64,000 nucleotides of DNA from Allacma fusca (GCA_947179485.1 OX359245.1:291001-355000), one strand, 5' to 3'; positions 44,599-56,196 are shown, counted from the stretch's first letter. Numbers and translations: made by a program. Notes: a model not told the origin generated them from the letters alone.

Positions 44599-45565
44599 CA
44601 GGGACGGGAATTCGAATTCGAATCGGAATTAGAATCGAAATTATATTCAAAAAATTCGGGTATCCGAATCGTAATTAGAAGCGGAAAACAATTCACCACG
44701 GTATTTGTATCCGAAATTGGATTAGAATAAAAACAAGGGTATTCGAATCGGTATTCGAATATTTTTTAACAAATTCCGATTCCAATAAAGTATCGATTTC
44801 ATTGGGTTTTATACTGTCACGTGCGAGAAAATGTTCATAGGTAGCATTTTTTGAAAACCGCACACATGCAATTATAAAACCCAAAGGGCAAGTAACCAAC
44901 GTTTGGTAAACGAAAAGTGTATGGTTCGTAATGGGCAGTGATTTATAGCCCTTTTTGTAAAAATTCCTACAAATAGGATGAGATAGCCGCATGGTGCAGG
45001 TCTTATAGGACGATTAAGTGAATCAAGTTTCTTCTTTCTTAAATCTTGTTCTCATCATGGGGATGCGTAAAACTAATTCCGTTGAAGTGCATTTTAGTTA
45101 CCATGTGTTATCAACCAAATCGATTTGCAAATATATACTGTCAGAAAAAACTAACCGGAAAAGTAGTTAGACAGCTTAACAGATTACTCCGAATTTTTCA
45201 AAAATGTTATTGGATCAATCCTTGCTTTTCTAGTTACTGAAATTTCAGTTGAGCGTGTGTTTTCTGCTCTTAAATTTATATTAAATGATTGCGTGGTAAT
45301 GTATAGATGCAAAAACGCTTAATGTGTTATGTATAGCTTATTTTTTTGCGATTAAATTGTTCTTTTGAATAAATTCCCATTTTTTGTACGAATATCCGAA
45401 AAGTATTTGAATCGGAATTCAAATTCAGCAAGTATTCAAATATATTGGAATCCGTATCGGAATTCAAATTTTTAAGTATTATTAAAAATAATTAAAATTG
45501 AAATCGAAACTAGAAAGTATTCGAATCCGAATTTAAATCCGTATTTTTCCGATATCCCGTCCCTG
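44599..45565. mobile_element. hAT-type element, family CAGGGACGGG, with transposase remnant
   Basis: 967 bp with termini CAGGGACGGGA and TCCCGTCCCTG and a perfect 8-bp duplication GTCTGAAC (44591-44598 and 45566-45573). The subterminal regions are degenerate GAATTC/CGAATC hexamers. Around 45235-45290 the plus strand encodes TEISVERVFSALKFILND, the hAT C-terminal dimerisation motif, so this copy derives by deletion from an autonomous element. It is the longer relative of 32122-32458. Confidence 0.93.
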
Positions 45566-45573
45566 GTCTGAAC

Positions 45574-46458
45574 AAATTGTCCGTAAACTACGCCAACATG
45601 CATATAAACATTTTAAAATTTCATAATTGGATTGAGCTTCACAATTTTAATTGCAAATTTCCAGTATAACGTTTTCAAATACGAGTTTAAATTATCTTCC
45701 TGTCAGCATATATTTAAAATTAAGGAAGTGCTATGAGACGTTGAGAAAAATTAGGGATTTGTGGGGCATAAATTTCGTTTCAATTATTCATAGACTCCAC
45801 GCCATTTTACATATTTTAAGAGCGCATGCAATTGTTGCCATGAAAACGTTTTCTAATTAATGTACTAGGGGTATTTGCGGACAGTTCAGTACAACGCAAA
45901 CAAAAATCGGTTTAAAAAACGAATTTATCCTTTTGGAAATTTAATTAGCTACTTTTTATGCCAATACGTGGAGGCATATAACAAGATAGTCGTTACAATT
46001 CGTGCCCATTCAGCATTAAGCGAGGACGTTCCAGCAAAAGTTTCAATTAATTAAATATCGTGATGGTATATTAAATCTTAATAAAATGCTCAATTGCTCA
46101 ATGCTCATTCAAATTGTCTTTTGATATTTTAAAAGTGGCTGAACATTCAAGCACAGTAGAGATTACCTCCTGAAAATCAGCATCTGCGAAGGAAAATTTA
46201 TTTTGTAGAAATAAATTACAAAAATTTAAAAATACTTTTATTTCGACGCCATTGCACCTATCTTATAGGATTTTTTCAAGCTATTTCAAGTTTGGCAGTT
46301 CTCTCATATGTATGATATTTATGTATTTATTTATTATCTCGAAAAAACAATTTGTACTTGCTTACTTTGATTGCCGGATCAAATGTTTTGGGAATTAAAT
46401 ATTTTGTTCAAAATAATTTTCCCTTCTAGCATTATATCTATGATAGTACATGTGCCAA
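45574..46458. other. Gene-poor stretch
   Basis: AT-rich; scraps of the dispersed repeat (46010-46260). No supported gene. Confidence 0.4.
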
Positions 46459-46462
46459 ATAT

Positions 46463-46956
46463 TTTTGGTTTATGTTGGCGTGTATCAATTTGAGACAAAT
46501 GCAGATGACAAAATATATGAGTATTGAATAAATATGAGACACTATTAATTATTGTGAGAATCAAAACGATAAGCCAACGAATAAATTAAACCATTGAAGC
46601 TGATCTGTGATTAATGAGAAGATTAAAATAAAATTGATTTATTTATGAAATCAAAAGAAATTGAAAGGGAAATTAAAGAAAGATTAAATGATTGATTGGA
46701 TTGATCCGAAGACCAGAACAAGACTAAAAATACATTCTTACAAATCTTCTGGACTAGATACACTAGTCCTAATGATCACTAATTCTAAAATTAATACATA
46801 CATGATAAATGGGTAACGGAAGTTACCAAGGCCGCTGACTGGATACAGTCAGCAAATAATAAACTTTAATGATTTAGCTCGCAGGCTAAATTGTACTTTA
46901 AAATGATCCTTAAATAATTGTATGGAAAAACATACTTAATTCATCTTATCCTAACA
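46463..46956 (-). repeat. 3' LTR of the Gypsy element
   Basis: 494 bp; matches 54923-55416 at an offset of 8460. On the transcribed strand it starts TGTTAGGATAAG and ends AACATAAACCAAAA. The sequence just upstream on that strand (CGGCCCGGGA) is only weakly purine-rich for a polypurine tract. Confidence 0.96.
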
Positions 46957-47194
46957 TCCCGGGCCGTAAACAGAAAATTTGGCCTCAAATTTTGTACGAA
47001 GTACATAACAACCCAAAAAAAAAATATGTAAATAGTGAAAACGATTGAATGAAATGTAACAAACTAAAAATGAGTTAGTTAAATAAAAGGTTAAAGTAAC
47101 AAGTGTTAGCAAAATGCACAATTGTGACTAACAAACTAGAATTAACTGAAAGAGAAACAAATAAAAATAAAAACACCAAAAAAATTTTTTTATT

Positions 47195-49099
47195 TTATTG
47201 GGAAAGATGATCTACCGCCTTGGAGAGGGTAGTAACCTGACAAGAGGGGTTCAAAGGAAGCATAACCTGCGTCCAAGTGGACGGATCGCTCGTAAAGAAC
47301 GCGGGGAGAGCATGATCTCGCCGTCTTGTGATACGGCGGGCAAGGAAAATCCGACATCCGCCGTAGCAAAAGAGGCCTATGCCAATTAAAAATGTCATAA
47401 GAAAACCGAGGACTGAAAAAATACGGAAAAGAAATGTCCAAGGGCCAGAATTAACTTCGAACTCCAAAGGGGGAGGGGATGGAGGTGAAGTTGAGGCAGG
47501 TAGTTGTACCTGCTTGAGAACTATGGGAAACATTGTTGAGGGAATTTCAGAGGAAATTCCGTCATCCATGTTGGCAAAATAAGAAGGTGTCGTATCAATT
47601 AGGGGTGGAGGGACTGTGGCCATGACATACTCATGACGAATGGTCAAATTTGAATTAGTAGAGGAAGGAGATTCCGGGAAGGAGTTGGATGGGGAGGGAA
47701 TATAGTCTAAAACTTTGGTCACTACAGGAGCAGCAACCATAAGTCCAGTCCCAGCAGCTAACATTTTCACACCAGAATTTTTCTTAGCTACATTATTTTT
47801 GGAATTTTTATCAAAATTAAAATTATCATGCCTATCATACAATTTGGTGTCCGGAAGTGTGTGGATGCTGACGGAGTTTGGAAGGGGTTGTAGAGCAAGA
47901 CGGGAGCTGGCCGATGATGCGTGCTTCAAGGGGGTAGTTTTCTTGTTGGATCCCATCAGTTGGGCAAGATTGGGAAGGCTTCCCCAACCTCCGGGGATTG
48001 GAGCAGCCTCAAATCCGGAGGCGCAGAGGAAGAAGAACAAACAGATGAGGAATGTTGTGTATGTAAACGAGAACCGATGAACTGACCGGCCTCGTTTAGT
48101 AGTAGCTGGGGGTAGAGATGTGTGGATGGTAGTAGTGACGGTGTTATTTGCAGGAGGGGGTCTGAATGAAGGTGATTTTCGGGCGATAGGAAAGTTGGGG
48201 TTTGTAATGAACGGTCGTCCTTGCGTCTGGAATTTTGGACGACCCTTGGGCTTGCGGGAGGAGTTCGGAGCGTTGAGGACGTGTTGAGGCACGGGGGTAC
48301 AGTCGGCGTAGATTGGGTAATCACGATACCTGGGAATTCGTTCTGGGGTTGATTGAGGAACATTTCGCACCTTTTGTTGGGGTCTGAATGCTCCGCGGTT
48401 TTTGCTAGGGTGAGTTGAAAACTTGCCAATGGATGTATATTGGGGGCATTGTGGAACGGGGTGAGTCCGACTGCGATTTCTTCGGACGTTTGGGGTGGAG
48501 ATTTGATCGCTAGAATCGTATGCTTGGGCTTGCCGAATAGCTTCTTTGACTGTTTCCTCTGCCGGGTTAGGAGGTCCATTGACATCAGATCCTCCCTCAG
48601 GAATGTCGAGATGACAATCTGCGCGTCCACCTGGATCACGGGAACCACACTCAGATGAAGAGGAGGAGGATCCCGCATTTCCTGGAGTAGATTCCGGGAT
48701 TGTACTGCATAAGAGTAGCTTGCTGAGCAATATGTGGCTCGGAGTTGTTCCATTAACGGGGGAATTGTGGAGGGGAGGAGTATCCCCGCCGCCACATGAC
48801 GAAAGGTCCGATGGTAAATGGGAATAAGAGGATCCGAGTGAGTCATCATCTGACCCTGAAGGCTGGTGTACTGAAAGGGGAAGATCCGAACTGTGGCTTC
48901 GGCCACGGGGCAATAAATCGGTGTCTGGGGAAGACCCGGAAGTTGAACTGGAATGAGCTCTATCCATGGATTTTCGCCCAGTAGAATTGAGGTCCGAATT
49001 GCTAGAGTCGAGGAGAACTTTTGGACTCCCGGTATCGTCGGGTAAGACGGGAGGAGTGGATTTGTTGGTGGAAGAAAGCTGGACATGATCCGAAGGCAT
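47195..49099 (-). CDS. ORF3 in env position, two hydrophobic segments
   Basis: 634 residues from the ATG at 49099; the frame is open to 49207 from a non-ATG codon, with a splice-like CAG nearby. The N-terminal half is Ser/Pro/Thr-rich with no clear domain. Mid-chain a hydrophobic segment (TTFLICLFFFLCASGFEAAP) looks like an internal signal peptide. Near the C-terminus a strong membrane span (GFLMTFLIGIGLFCYGG) is followed by ARRITRRR. The layout resembles a membrane-anchored envelope-like protein, but it is Cys-poor and I recognise no envelope family. The TM segment and position after pol are what support the env-like label. Confidence 0.55.
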   Translation of the reverse strand: MPSDHVQLSSTNKSTPPVLPDDTGSPKVLLDSSNSDLNSTGRKSMDRAHSSSTSGSSPDTDLLPRGRSHSSDLPLSVHQPSGSDDDSLGSSYSHLPSDLSSCGGGDTPPLHNSPVNGTTPSHILLSKLLLCSTIPESTPGNAGSSSSSSECGSRDPGGRADCHLDIPEGGSDVNGPPNPAEETVKEAIRQAQAYDSSDQISTPNVRRNRSRTHPVPQCPQYTSIGKFSTHPSKNRGAFRPQQKVRNVPQSTPERIPRYRDYPIYADCTPVPQHVLNAPNSSRKPKGRPKFQTQGRPFITNPNFPIARKSPSFRPPPANNTVTTTIHTSLPPATTKRGRSVHRFSFTYTTFLICLFFFLCASGFEAAPIPGGWGSLPNLAQLMGSNKKTTPLKHASSASSRLALQPLPNSVSIHTLPDTKLYDRHDNFNFDKNSKNNVAKKNSGVKMLAAGTGLMVAAPVVTKVLDYIPSPSNSFPESPSSTNSNLTIRHEYVMATVPPPLIDTTPSYFANMDDGISSEIPSTMFPIVLKQVQLPASTSPPSPPPLEFEVNSGPWTFLFRIFSVLGFLMTFLIGIGLFCYGGCRIFLARRITRRRDHALPAFFTSDPSTWTQVMLPLNPSCQVTTLSKAVDHLSQ

Positions 49100-49243
49100 T
49101 AGGCAATTTGCAAAGAAAGAAAGCACAAAAACGGGGGTGTATGTAGGAAATTGGAACAGCACTGGGAAATAACTGAAACAAATTGAAAAGAAAAACTCCG
49201 AAGACACAATGAGTGACGGAAGAGAAAAAAAATTTTTGTGTAG

Positions 49244-52200
49244 TTAAGTACGTTGTACTTGCGCTTGTATGCGAGCAGAACGACGTGGATGGGGATGAGA
49301 TACAGGGTGAACTTTTGAACGGGGTTTAACAACTTTAGGAGAAGCACTGGAAGAAGAAGTTTTGGTTGACGGACTATCGGACGACTGAGAGAGGGAATTG
49401 GAGGGTGAAGAATGCATATAATCCTGCCAAGCTTGAAATTCATCTTGATCATCAGTCGTATATATGTACTCAGGGTGGACAATACCATCACCCAAGTCTA
49501 TGTTTACAAGCTTAAGTTGAGAGAGGTGACATTTTATGACCGGACGGAGTTTATGGGAAGGAAATGTTAATACAAGGTCAGCATTATTGAATTTGTCTAT
49601 ATAAGTTATAGTATAGGGACCTATCCATCGACAAAGAAGTTTGTCAGATAAACCTATTTTGCGCTGGGGAAGGAAGTATCTCACATGGGAACCGATTTTA
49701 AAGTCGAGGGCATTATACATGGAATCAAAACGTGCTTTGGCCTGAGCTTGAGCACTTTTGATGAGTTGTGAAATACGATGATGCAAGGCTTGCACTTTAC
49801 TGGGAGATAATTGCTGGAAGGACATAAGATTATTGGGAATGGAATTAAGAAGAGGAGCTGGAGGAGCTCGGCCGAAAAATGCTTCGAAGGGAGAAATTTT
49901 AGTTACCGAATGGGCTGATGTATTATAAGCAGCAATGACATAGGGAGTAAAAATATCCCAATCTTGCTGATTATCAGATACAAATTTGCTAAGCATAATT
50001 GCAATGGTTTGGTTGAGTCGCTCAACTGAACCATGAGAACGTGGATGATGTGGCATACTTACATTATGGGTAATACTAAAACGTTGGAGAAGGGAAGAAA
50101 CTGCTGAAGATTTAAATTCCGCAGCTCCATCGGAAATGAGCGTGGACATTCCAGGGAATGCAAGAATAAAAGATTCAAGCTGCATGGCTATATGGGAAGA
50201 TTCTCGGCACGGTAAAAGTGCTGAGTGCACCCATTTAGTGAATAAATCTGTAAGGACAAAAATCTAAATGTTTCCACGTATGGTTTCACGGAACGGTCCA
50301 AGTAAATCCATAGCATATGTACTGCCTGGAGTCTTGACTGTAATGGGTTTAAGGCTATCCATACGGAGTTTGGTTAAATGCTGGCGACTTTGACAATCAC
50401 CGCATTGGGTACAATGACGAAAGGTATCGGCTGTCATTGCACGCCACCAATAGTAAGGACGTATACGGGCTAATGTGCGTTTAAAATTTAAATGACCAGA
50501 AAGGGGATGATTATGTGCGTTGTGTAAAAGGGTTGGAATTAAAGCCTTTGGAACAAGAAGTAATTTGGGAGCTCGGGGGTTGAATTGGATAAAATAAATT
50601 CCATCATCATTTTGTAATAATTTGGAGCGTTTTTTAATTATTATACGAGAAATCGTCGGGTCAAGTTTTTGGGCATCAAGAAGATTAGTGGGGTCAATAA
50701 GAGGGACAGAAGGGGATGATTCAAGTGCAACTAGCCCAGGGATGTGTAAATCCGCATCCGTATCCGTGGAAGTTGCAAGGGCGTAGGGGCATCGGGAGAC
50801 GCCATCCACGTTGCGGTGGAGGGAGCCTTTTTTATACTTAATAACATAACGATACTCCTGTAAAATTATACTCATACGAGTGAGACGGGCAGATGGATCC
50901 CTCTGGCATTTTAAATAACATAATGCATGATGATCAGAGACAATAGTAAAAGGGTGTAAATAAAGAAATTCACGAAACTTTTTGACAGCAAAAACAACAG
51001 CTAAACACTCTTTTTCAGTTATACTCCAGTTCTTCTCAGCTGGAGTGAGGGAGCGTGAGACATAAAAAATGGGGTGTTCTCCATCTTCAAATACCTGATG
51101 GAGTATACCTGCTAACCCTGCATTGCTAGCATCCGTATATAAGATACAAGGCTTTGTTTCATCATAATGACGAAGTACAGGGGCGGTACAAAGAGCATTT
51201 TTCAATTCATCAAAAGATTTTTGACAATCAGGAGACCAATGATAAAGAGAGTGCTTTTTTAATAATTGTTGTAAAGGAGCAGCTTTTTGAGCAAAACCAG
51301 AAATAAAACGTCGGTAGTAACCTATAGTTCCTAAAAATTTTCGGAGGGAGTCAATGTTATAGGGCCGGTTTTGTTGCATGATCGCAGCAACTTTGGCAGA
51401 TTCGGTGGAAAGACCTTGTTGGGAAAGAAAATATCCAAAAAGGGCATGTTCTTGCATGGCAAAATTACATTTGGCTGGATTGAGGCGTAAATTAGCTAAA
51501 GAGAGGGCTGTGAGAACCAAATCGAGGGCAATTAAATGGGATGGAAAATCTTTGCTATAGGGAATGATATCATCAATGTATGAAACAGCATGGGTAAACC
51601 GAAGATTACCCAAGGTTTTCATAGCTAAGCGTTGAAAATATGCGGGAGCATTTTTAAGTCCGAAACAGACACGAAGATACATATACAGACCGAATTCTGT
51701 AATGATTGCCGTATAATGTTGGTCGTCTGGGTGAATAGCGGCTTGATAATAACCACTAAATAAATCCAAAGGAGAAAAATAAGCAGCATGACGTAATTGA
51801 AATAATAGGTCATCAATACGAGGGAGGGGGAAAAGTTCATCAACAGTAATTTTATTTAATTTCTTGAAATCACATACTAAACGCCACTTTGTCTTTTGTT
51901 TGACAAGAAAAACGGGAGTGGAGTAGTTGGAATCATCGCAGGGAACAATAATACCAGCGTCAATTAATTTGTCAAGTTCAGTTTTGAGATAGTCACGTTC
52001 AGCTGTACTAAGTCTATAAGGCTTAGCCTGAACGGGGGTGGAAGAATATAAACGAATACGCATTGGGGGAAAAGTGCAGATTTTTAAATCATGTAAAGAC
52101 CATGCGAATAAGTATGAAAATTTGTTCAGAAGGGTAATGATTTGAGATTTTTGTGGAGGGGTTAGTTGAGAGTTTATATGAATGTGTTGAAGTTGAGCTG

Positions 52201-53227
52201 GAGTAAGTGGAGAAACATTTGTAGGAATGTCGGGAGGGAGAGTTAATGGAGCAACGGCCTCATATGTATTTAACGTTTCTAAAGTTGTACCTGCTGGTAA
52301 GGTCTGAACTTTATTAGACATGTTACACACAAGGACATGACGAGGCGGCATATTGACGAGAGCTGGGAGAAAAATATTGTACTGTGTGGAGATGGATGAG
52401 TTAGCTACAAAACAAAGTGATGGAGATGTAAAAATGGGTGTAGTTGGAACATAGAATTGACGACGCGGAGGAAGTTGGAGAGTAAAGAGAGATTTTAAAG
52501 GTACAGAACAACCACAATGCGAAGTACAAGGGGCTGTATATGCATGCCTACGTATATAATGAGAGTGTGTGGAGTTGAAGAGGGAGTGATGATAAACGTC
52601 GACGGTAAGTTTATACTGGGAAAGGAAAGTACAACCTAATATGAATGAGGGTGTGAGAATATCCAAAACTTGAGCCTGTGCTGAATATGGTACATTATCA
52701 ATATGAAAACGTAACATAACAGTAAAGCGCGTACATAAATGATTCCTATCTGCTGTTAAAATATAACGGGGAGGGCAAGGAATGAGCACGGAATTAGGAG
52801 GGACACTTAATGTATGGATTAAATTATGAGAGGCTCCTGTGTCAACAAGAGCGTCTATAATTACATCATTAAACGAGCAGAGTACATAAGGGCAATGAGA
52901 TGGGTCGGACACATTTATTGAGGAAAGGTTATCAGAGGGTAGGCCTGTTGAGGTGGTTGTTGGGTTTGAACTTGGGCTTGCTGTTGAGGAGGGGTGAGGG
53001 AAATCTCGAGACGTTGGACGTTCGAGCGGGGATGATTGGAGTAACCGCCTCGGCGGTTGTTGGACTGATTGTAATTCTGTGGCATTAAGGGAGGGGGTCG
53101 ATTGTTTTGAAATCGATTCGGATTTTGGTAGTAGTTTTGTTGCCGGGGGCCCTGACCTTGTTTGTAAGAGCCCCTTGCAGCGTTTCCCGATCGACATTCT
53201 CGAGCAATGTGACCTTGACGGCCACAA
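49244..53227 (-). pseudogene. pol: Gypsy pol: protease, RT, RNase H, integrase, with one in-frame stop
   Basis: Open from about 53227 in the -1 frame relative to gag, overlapping gag by 313 nt, so a -1 frameshift is the likely way in. Protease: ALVDTGASHNLI. RT: LDLFSGYYQ, FGLKNAP, SYIDDII. RNase H: LYTDASNAGLAG and TIVSDHHAL. Integrase: HHCC (HNHPLSGH, then CTQCGDC), first Asp in MDLLGPF, second in LISDGAAEF, Glu in HGSVERLNQ, then a GPY/F-type end (GPYTITYID). A TAG at 50264-50266 interrupts the integrase core just after its first Asp; the same frame then stays open to 49244. No chromodomain seen. Confidence 0.95.
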
Positions 53228-54534
53228 TTATAACATTGGATGGAACGATTTTGGGGTTGGTTTCCAGAAACATTATTATTATAGTTATTATTGGGACGGA
53301 AGTTTCCACCCCCGCGAGAGGGTTGAAAATTTCCGTGGGCTTGTTGAGCCTGATTATTAGAGTGAGATGGAGCGCCACGGCCTCGGCCACGACCTCCTCT
53401 ACCACGATTGTTTGCAAAGCTTACTTGAGCGTTGGGAGCGTCACTAATGCCAAGTTTCGCAATTTTTTCTTCAAGAGCTTGAATTTTGGTTTCCGCCGTA
53501 TTAGCAGGGGCAGATACGGCAGCGAATTCCTTTTGTTCGCAAAAACGGACTAATGCAGCCATGCTGGTGTAACTATATCCAGCGGCTTGGGCTTTCATTT
53601 GAGGGAGTAGTCCCTCAATGCCCCATGCAACTTTGTCTTCATTTGACATACTGGGGTTGTAACGTGTGCAAATATAATCAATGTCATATAAAAATTTCGC
53701 ACAACTTTCGCCTTCTTTTTGGGAGCGAGTTTTTAATTGATTCAGGTAAACCGTGCGGTCTTTCGCATAACGGTCCTTAAAAACTCTGAAAAATGACGCA
53801 ATATCTGTGATGGTGGGGGGTTGTTTAGCGATCTCGGCTTGATACCAAATATAAGGGTCACGAACCAATAAATTGGGCATATGACCTTGAAGAGTCTTCC
53901 AATCCCAAGAATATTTGGCGACGACTCTTTCAATGTCAAGTACAAAATCATTGATATCATGACAGGTGGGGTCAAACTGACTTAACTTTTTAAATTGCAC
54001 AATAGAATGAATGGGAGCGGTGTTAACAACCACGGTGGTTGTAGCCGTAGTAGCCATGATCTTGCGTAAATTTTTACTAGCAAATCTGATTTTTAAATTA
54101 AAAGAAAGGGGATTAAAGTTTCTAGGCTTTAAAGGCTTAGGAGGAATTAATGGGAAGGGTGGAGGGCCTGGTGTAATTGGGATATTTTCTACAAAATCCC
54201 AAAAACCTAAAAGATCGGGCTCGGGAGTCTTTAGGAATGTTTTACCGTTCAAAATCTGACTATGAAAATCAAGGGCGCTATGTAGTACAAATGGGGTGGG
54301 AATCGAAAGTTTACTTAGAGGGGGAGGTATCGGTGGTAAAATTATCTTTAACTTCTCAGCTGTAGATTCACAGGTGGGGTCGGAGGGCTTTCGTTTGCGT
54401 TTATATGCACGTAACTTTAATAATCTGTCTAACGCCTGAGCATCTAGCTCAGGTTGGGAATTTGAGCGAGTCTGTCTGGTGTGTGTTTTGGGTAATGTGG
54501 AGGGTATCTCTTTTTTGGGCTTCTTATCTGACAT
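52915..54534 (-). CDS. gag: Gypsy gag
   Basis: 539 residues from the ATG at 54534. A lysine-rich N-terminus and a Pro-rich segment precede a retrotransposon-gag domain around residues 180-330 (RYAKDRTVYLNQLKTRSQKE, SCAKFLYDIDYI). A Gly/Arg/Asn-rich linker and one zinc knuckle CYNCGRQGHIARECRS follow. It forms the intracellular particle and binds RNA. It ends within the pol frame. Confidence 0.93.
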   Translation of the reverse strand: MSDKKPKKEIPSTLPKTHTRQTRSNSQPELDAQALDRLLKLRAYKRKRKPSDPTCESTAEKLKIILPPIPPPLSKLSIPTPFVLHSALDFHSQILNGKTFLKTPEPDLLGFWDFVENIPITPGPPPFPLIPPKPLKPRNFNPLSFNLKIRFASKNLRKIMATTATTTVVVNTAPIHSIVQFKKLSQFDPTCHDINDFVLDIERVVAKYSWDWKTLQGHMPNLLVRDPYIWYQAEIAKQPPTITDIASFFRVFKDRYAKDRTVYLNQLKTRSQKEGESCAKFLYDIDYICTRYNPSMSNEDKVAWGIEGLLPQMKAQAAGYSYTSMAALVRFCEQKEFAAVSAPANTAETKIQALEEKIAKLGISDAPNAQVSFANNRGRGGRGRGRGAPSHSNNQAQQAHGNFQPSRGGGNFRPNNNYNNNVSGNQPQNRSIQCYNCGRQGHIARECRSGNAARGSYKQGQGPRQQNYYQNPNRFQNNRPPPLMPQNYNQSNNRRGGYSNHPRSNVQRLEISLTPPQQQAQVQTQQPPQQAYPLITFPQ

Positions 54535-54904
54535 ATGTCATAGGGGAATAATGCATTTAATCTTTGTACGTACCTTTAATCCAGTAATCCGCTCTGAGCC
54601 ACAGGGTTGACTGGTGCAAAACCTGAGGTAGGGGATTTTTATCCAGTACACTTATAATTACCTTTGTATCAAATGGGGAAATGTCTTCACTGGTGCCTCT
54701 TGTCAGGTCACATCGAAAGTAGGAAGGTGAGCAATATTAAGTTCATTGCATCTTCCTGGCAGCTGCTTTAATCTTCAAACTGGATTTCTATATTCAAACT
54801 CAAAATCAAGGGGGATATGTGCACTATTAATCAAACCTGCTTTATCAAATCAATTTCTTAAAATAGCGCGCACCCGGGGAGTCTTGTTTGGAATTGGGAT
54901 ATAA

Positions 54905-54922
54905 AGTTTTCATGGGCCACCA
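54905..54922 (-). promoter_or_regulatory. Primer-binding site of the Gypsy element
   Basis: Directly adjacent to the 5' LTR. On the transcribed strand it reads TGGTGGCCCATGAAAACT, complementary to a tRNA 3' end finishing in CCA. I cannot name the tRNA from memory. Confidence 0.7.
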
Positions 54923-55416
54923 TTTTGGTTTATGTTGGCGTGTATCAATTTGAGACAAATGCAGATGACAAAATATATGAGTATTGAATAAATATGAGAC
55001 ACTATTAATTATTGTGAGAATCAAAACGATAAGCCAACGAATAAATTAAACCATTGAAGCTGATCTGTGATTAATGAGAAGATTAAAATAAAATTGATTT
55101 ATTTATGAAATCAAAAGAAATTGAAAGGGAAATTAAAGAAAGATTAAATGATTGATTGGATTGATCCGAAGACCAGAACAAGACTAAAAATACATTCTTA
55201 CAAATCTTCTGGACTAGATACACTAGTCCTAATGATCACTAATTCTAAAATTAATACATACATGATAAATGGGTAACGGAAGTTACCAAGGCCGCTGACT
55301 GGATACAGTCAGCAAATAATAAACTTTAATGATTTAGCTCGCAGGCTAAATTGTACTTTAAAATGATCCTTAAATAATTGTATGGAAAAACATACTTAAT
55401 TCATCTTATCCTAACA
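54923..55416 (-). repeat. 5' LTR of the Gypsy element
   Basis: 494 bp; I see no difference from the 3' LTR. The boundary is set by the adjacent primer-binding site and the ATAT duplication outside. Confidence 0.96.
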
Positions 55417-55420
55417 ATAT

Positions 55421-55951
55421 CACCACAAATATGTGACAGATTTTATAGAATGTGGTTTAATCAATAGTATAGTTTCTTTTAAATAAAATAAATATTCTTC
55501 CATAGTATTTCATCAGAGACAACTTGTTTTCAATTGTTTGAATTAGAAAAAATATTTCTTCTAAAATAAATAATATAGATTTGCTGAATTTCGCCGCTGC
55601 ACGGAAAATTCTGTGTAGTCAATATTGCATATTCTAAAGATTAATGGTTGTGGACAAAAATAAAAACTCGTCGGTAGTTAATTCTCATTTTACGCATTAT
55701 TATTTTATAATTTGGTGGATTAGAATTTTTACAGAAGCTAAAATTAAATTTTTACCTGTTTGAAAAAAAAATCTTCTATTTATTTACTCCGTTGATTGAA
55801 AATTTATGATCACCCTAGCACCCATTTAATGCAATGTAAGATGAAAGTAGCTAGGGGCGAAGCGTGCAATGCCAATTATAAATGTTTAAAAATGTAATTT
55901 ATTCAATTGCAACATAGGAAGATTGAATTATAAGAGTTTATAAATGATTTT
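55421..55951. other. Non-coding stretch right of the Gypsy element
   Basis: AT-rich. One short match to the dispersed repeat near 55590 (GCTGAATTTCGCCGCTGCAC). Confidence 0.4.
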
Positions 55952-56196
55952 CTAGACCGCAGATTCAGTAGGCAATGCTTCTTTGGTTTTCACTCCACGC
56001 TTAAGCTTCCTGCACTCCATTGAACACCAAATAACAAGCACTAGCAGTGCGAGAATCGCCGCCAAGGCACCGAAGCTGAAAAAAGTAATAAAAATCTTCA
56101 TAAATTAAGGAAAAACTAAATAAATAGTTAATAATACTTTATACATACCCCCAAGTAGGCCATTGACTTTTATCCTGTTGAAATTCCGTATTATTG
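55952..56196 (-). CDS. Last two exons of a small type I membrane protein
   Basis: Exon 56196-56149 (48 nt) follows a GCGTCAG acceptor and ends at a GTATGT donor. After a 73-nt intron with a TTTTTTCAG acceptor, exon 56075-55952 ends at a TAG. Both junctions are phase 2 and the frame is continuous. The first exon encodes NNTEFQQ (N-glycosylation site) and a short stalk ending in tryptophans. The second encodes a Leu/Ala-rich membrane span (GALAAILALLVLVIW), then CRKLKRG and a short tail. Upstream exons were not found, so this is either an orphan gene end or part of a lost element gene, comparable in style to the Polinton TIR membrane genes. Confidence 0.45.

Larger units (their letters stand above)
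46463..55416 (-). mobile_element. Gypsy-type LTR retrotransposon, young, with third ORF
   Basis: 8954 bp, transcribed on the minus strand. Reading the two 494-bp LTRs side by side I see no differences. A 4-bp duplication ATAT flanks it (46459-46462 and 55417-55420). Order: 5' LTR, primer-binding site, gag, pol (protease, RT, RNase H, integrase), ORF3, 3' LTR. Matching LTRs mean a recent insertion. Pol has one in-frame TAG (50264-50266), so this copy is probably defective unless the stop is suppressed. The 4-bp duplication and the third ORF recall the gypsy/17.6 type of insect Gypsy elements. Confidence 0.95.

Noticed and set aside
46463-46472. LTR boundaries drawn at TGTTGG...CTAACA (perfect TG...CA ends)
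   Set aside because: Ten more matching bases continue outward on both LTRs, the primer-binding site abuts the longer version, and only the longer version leaves a target duplication (ATAT).
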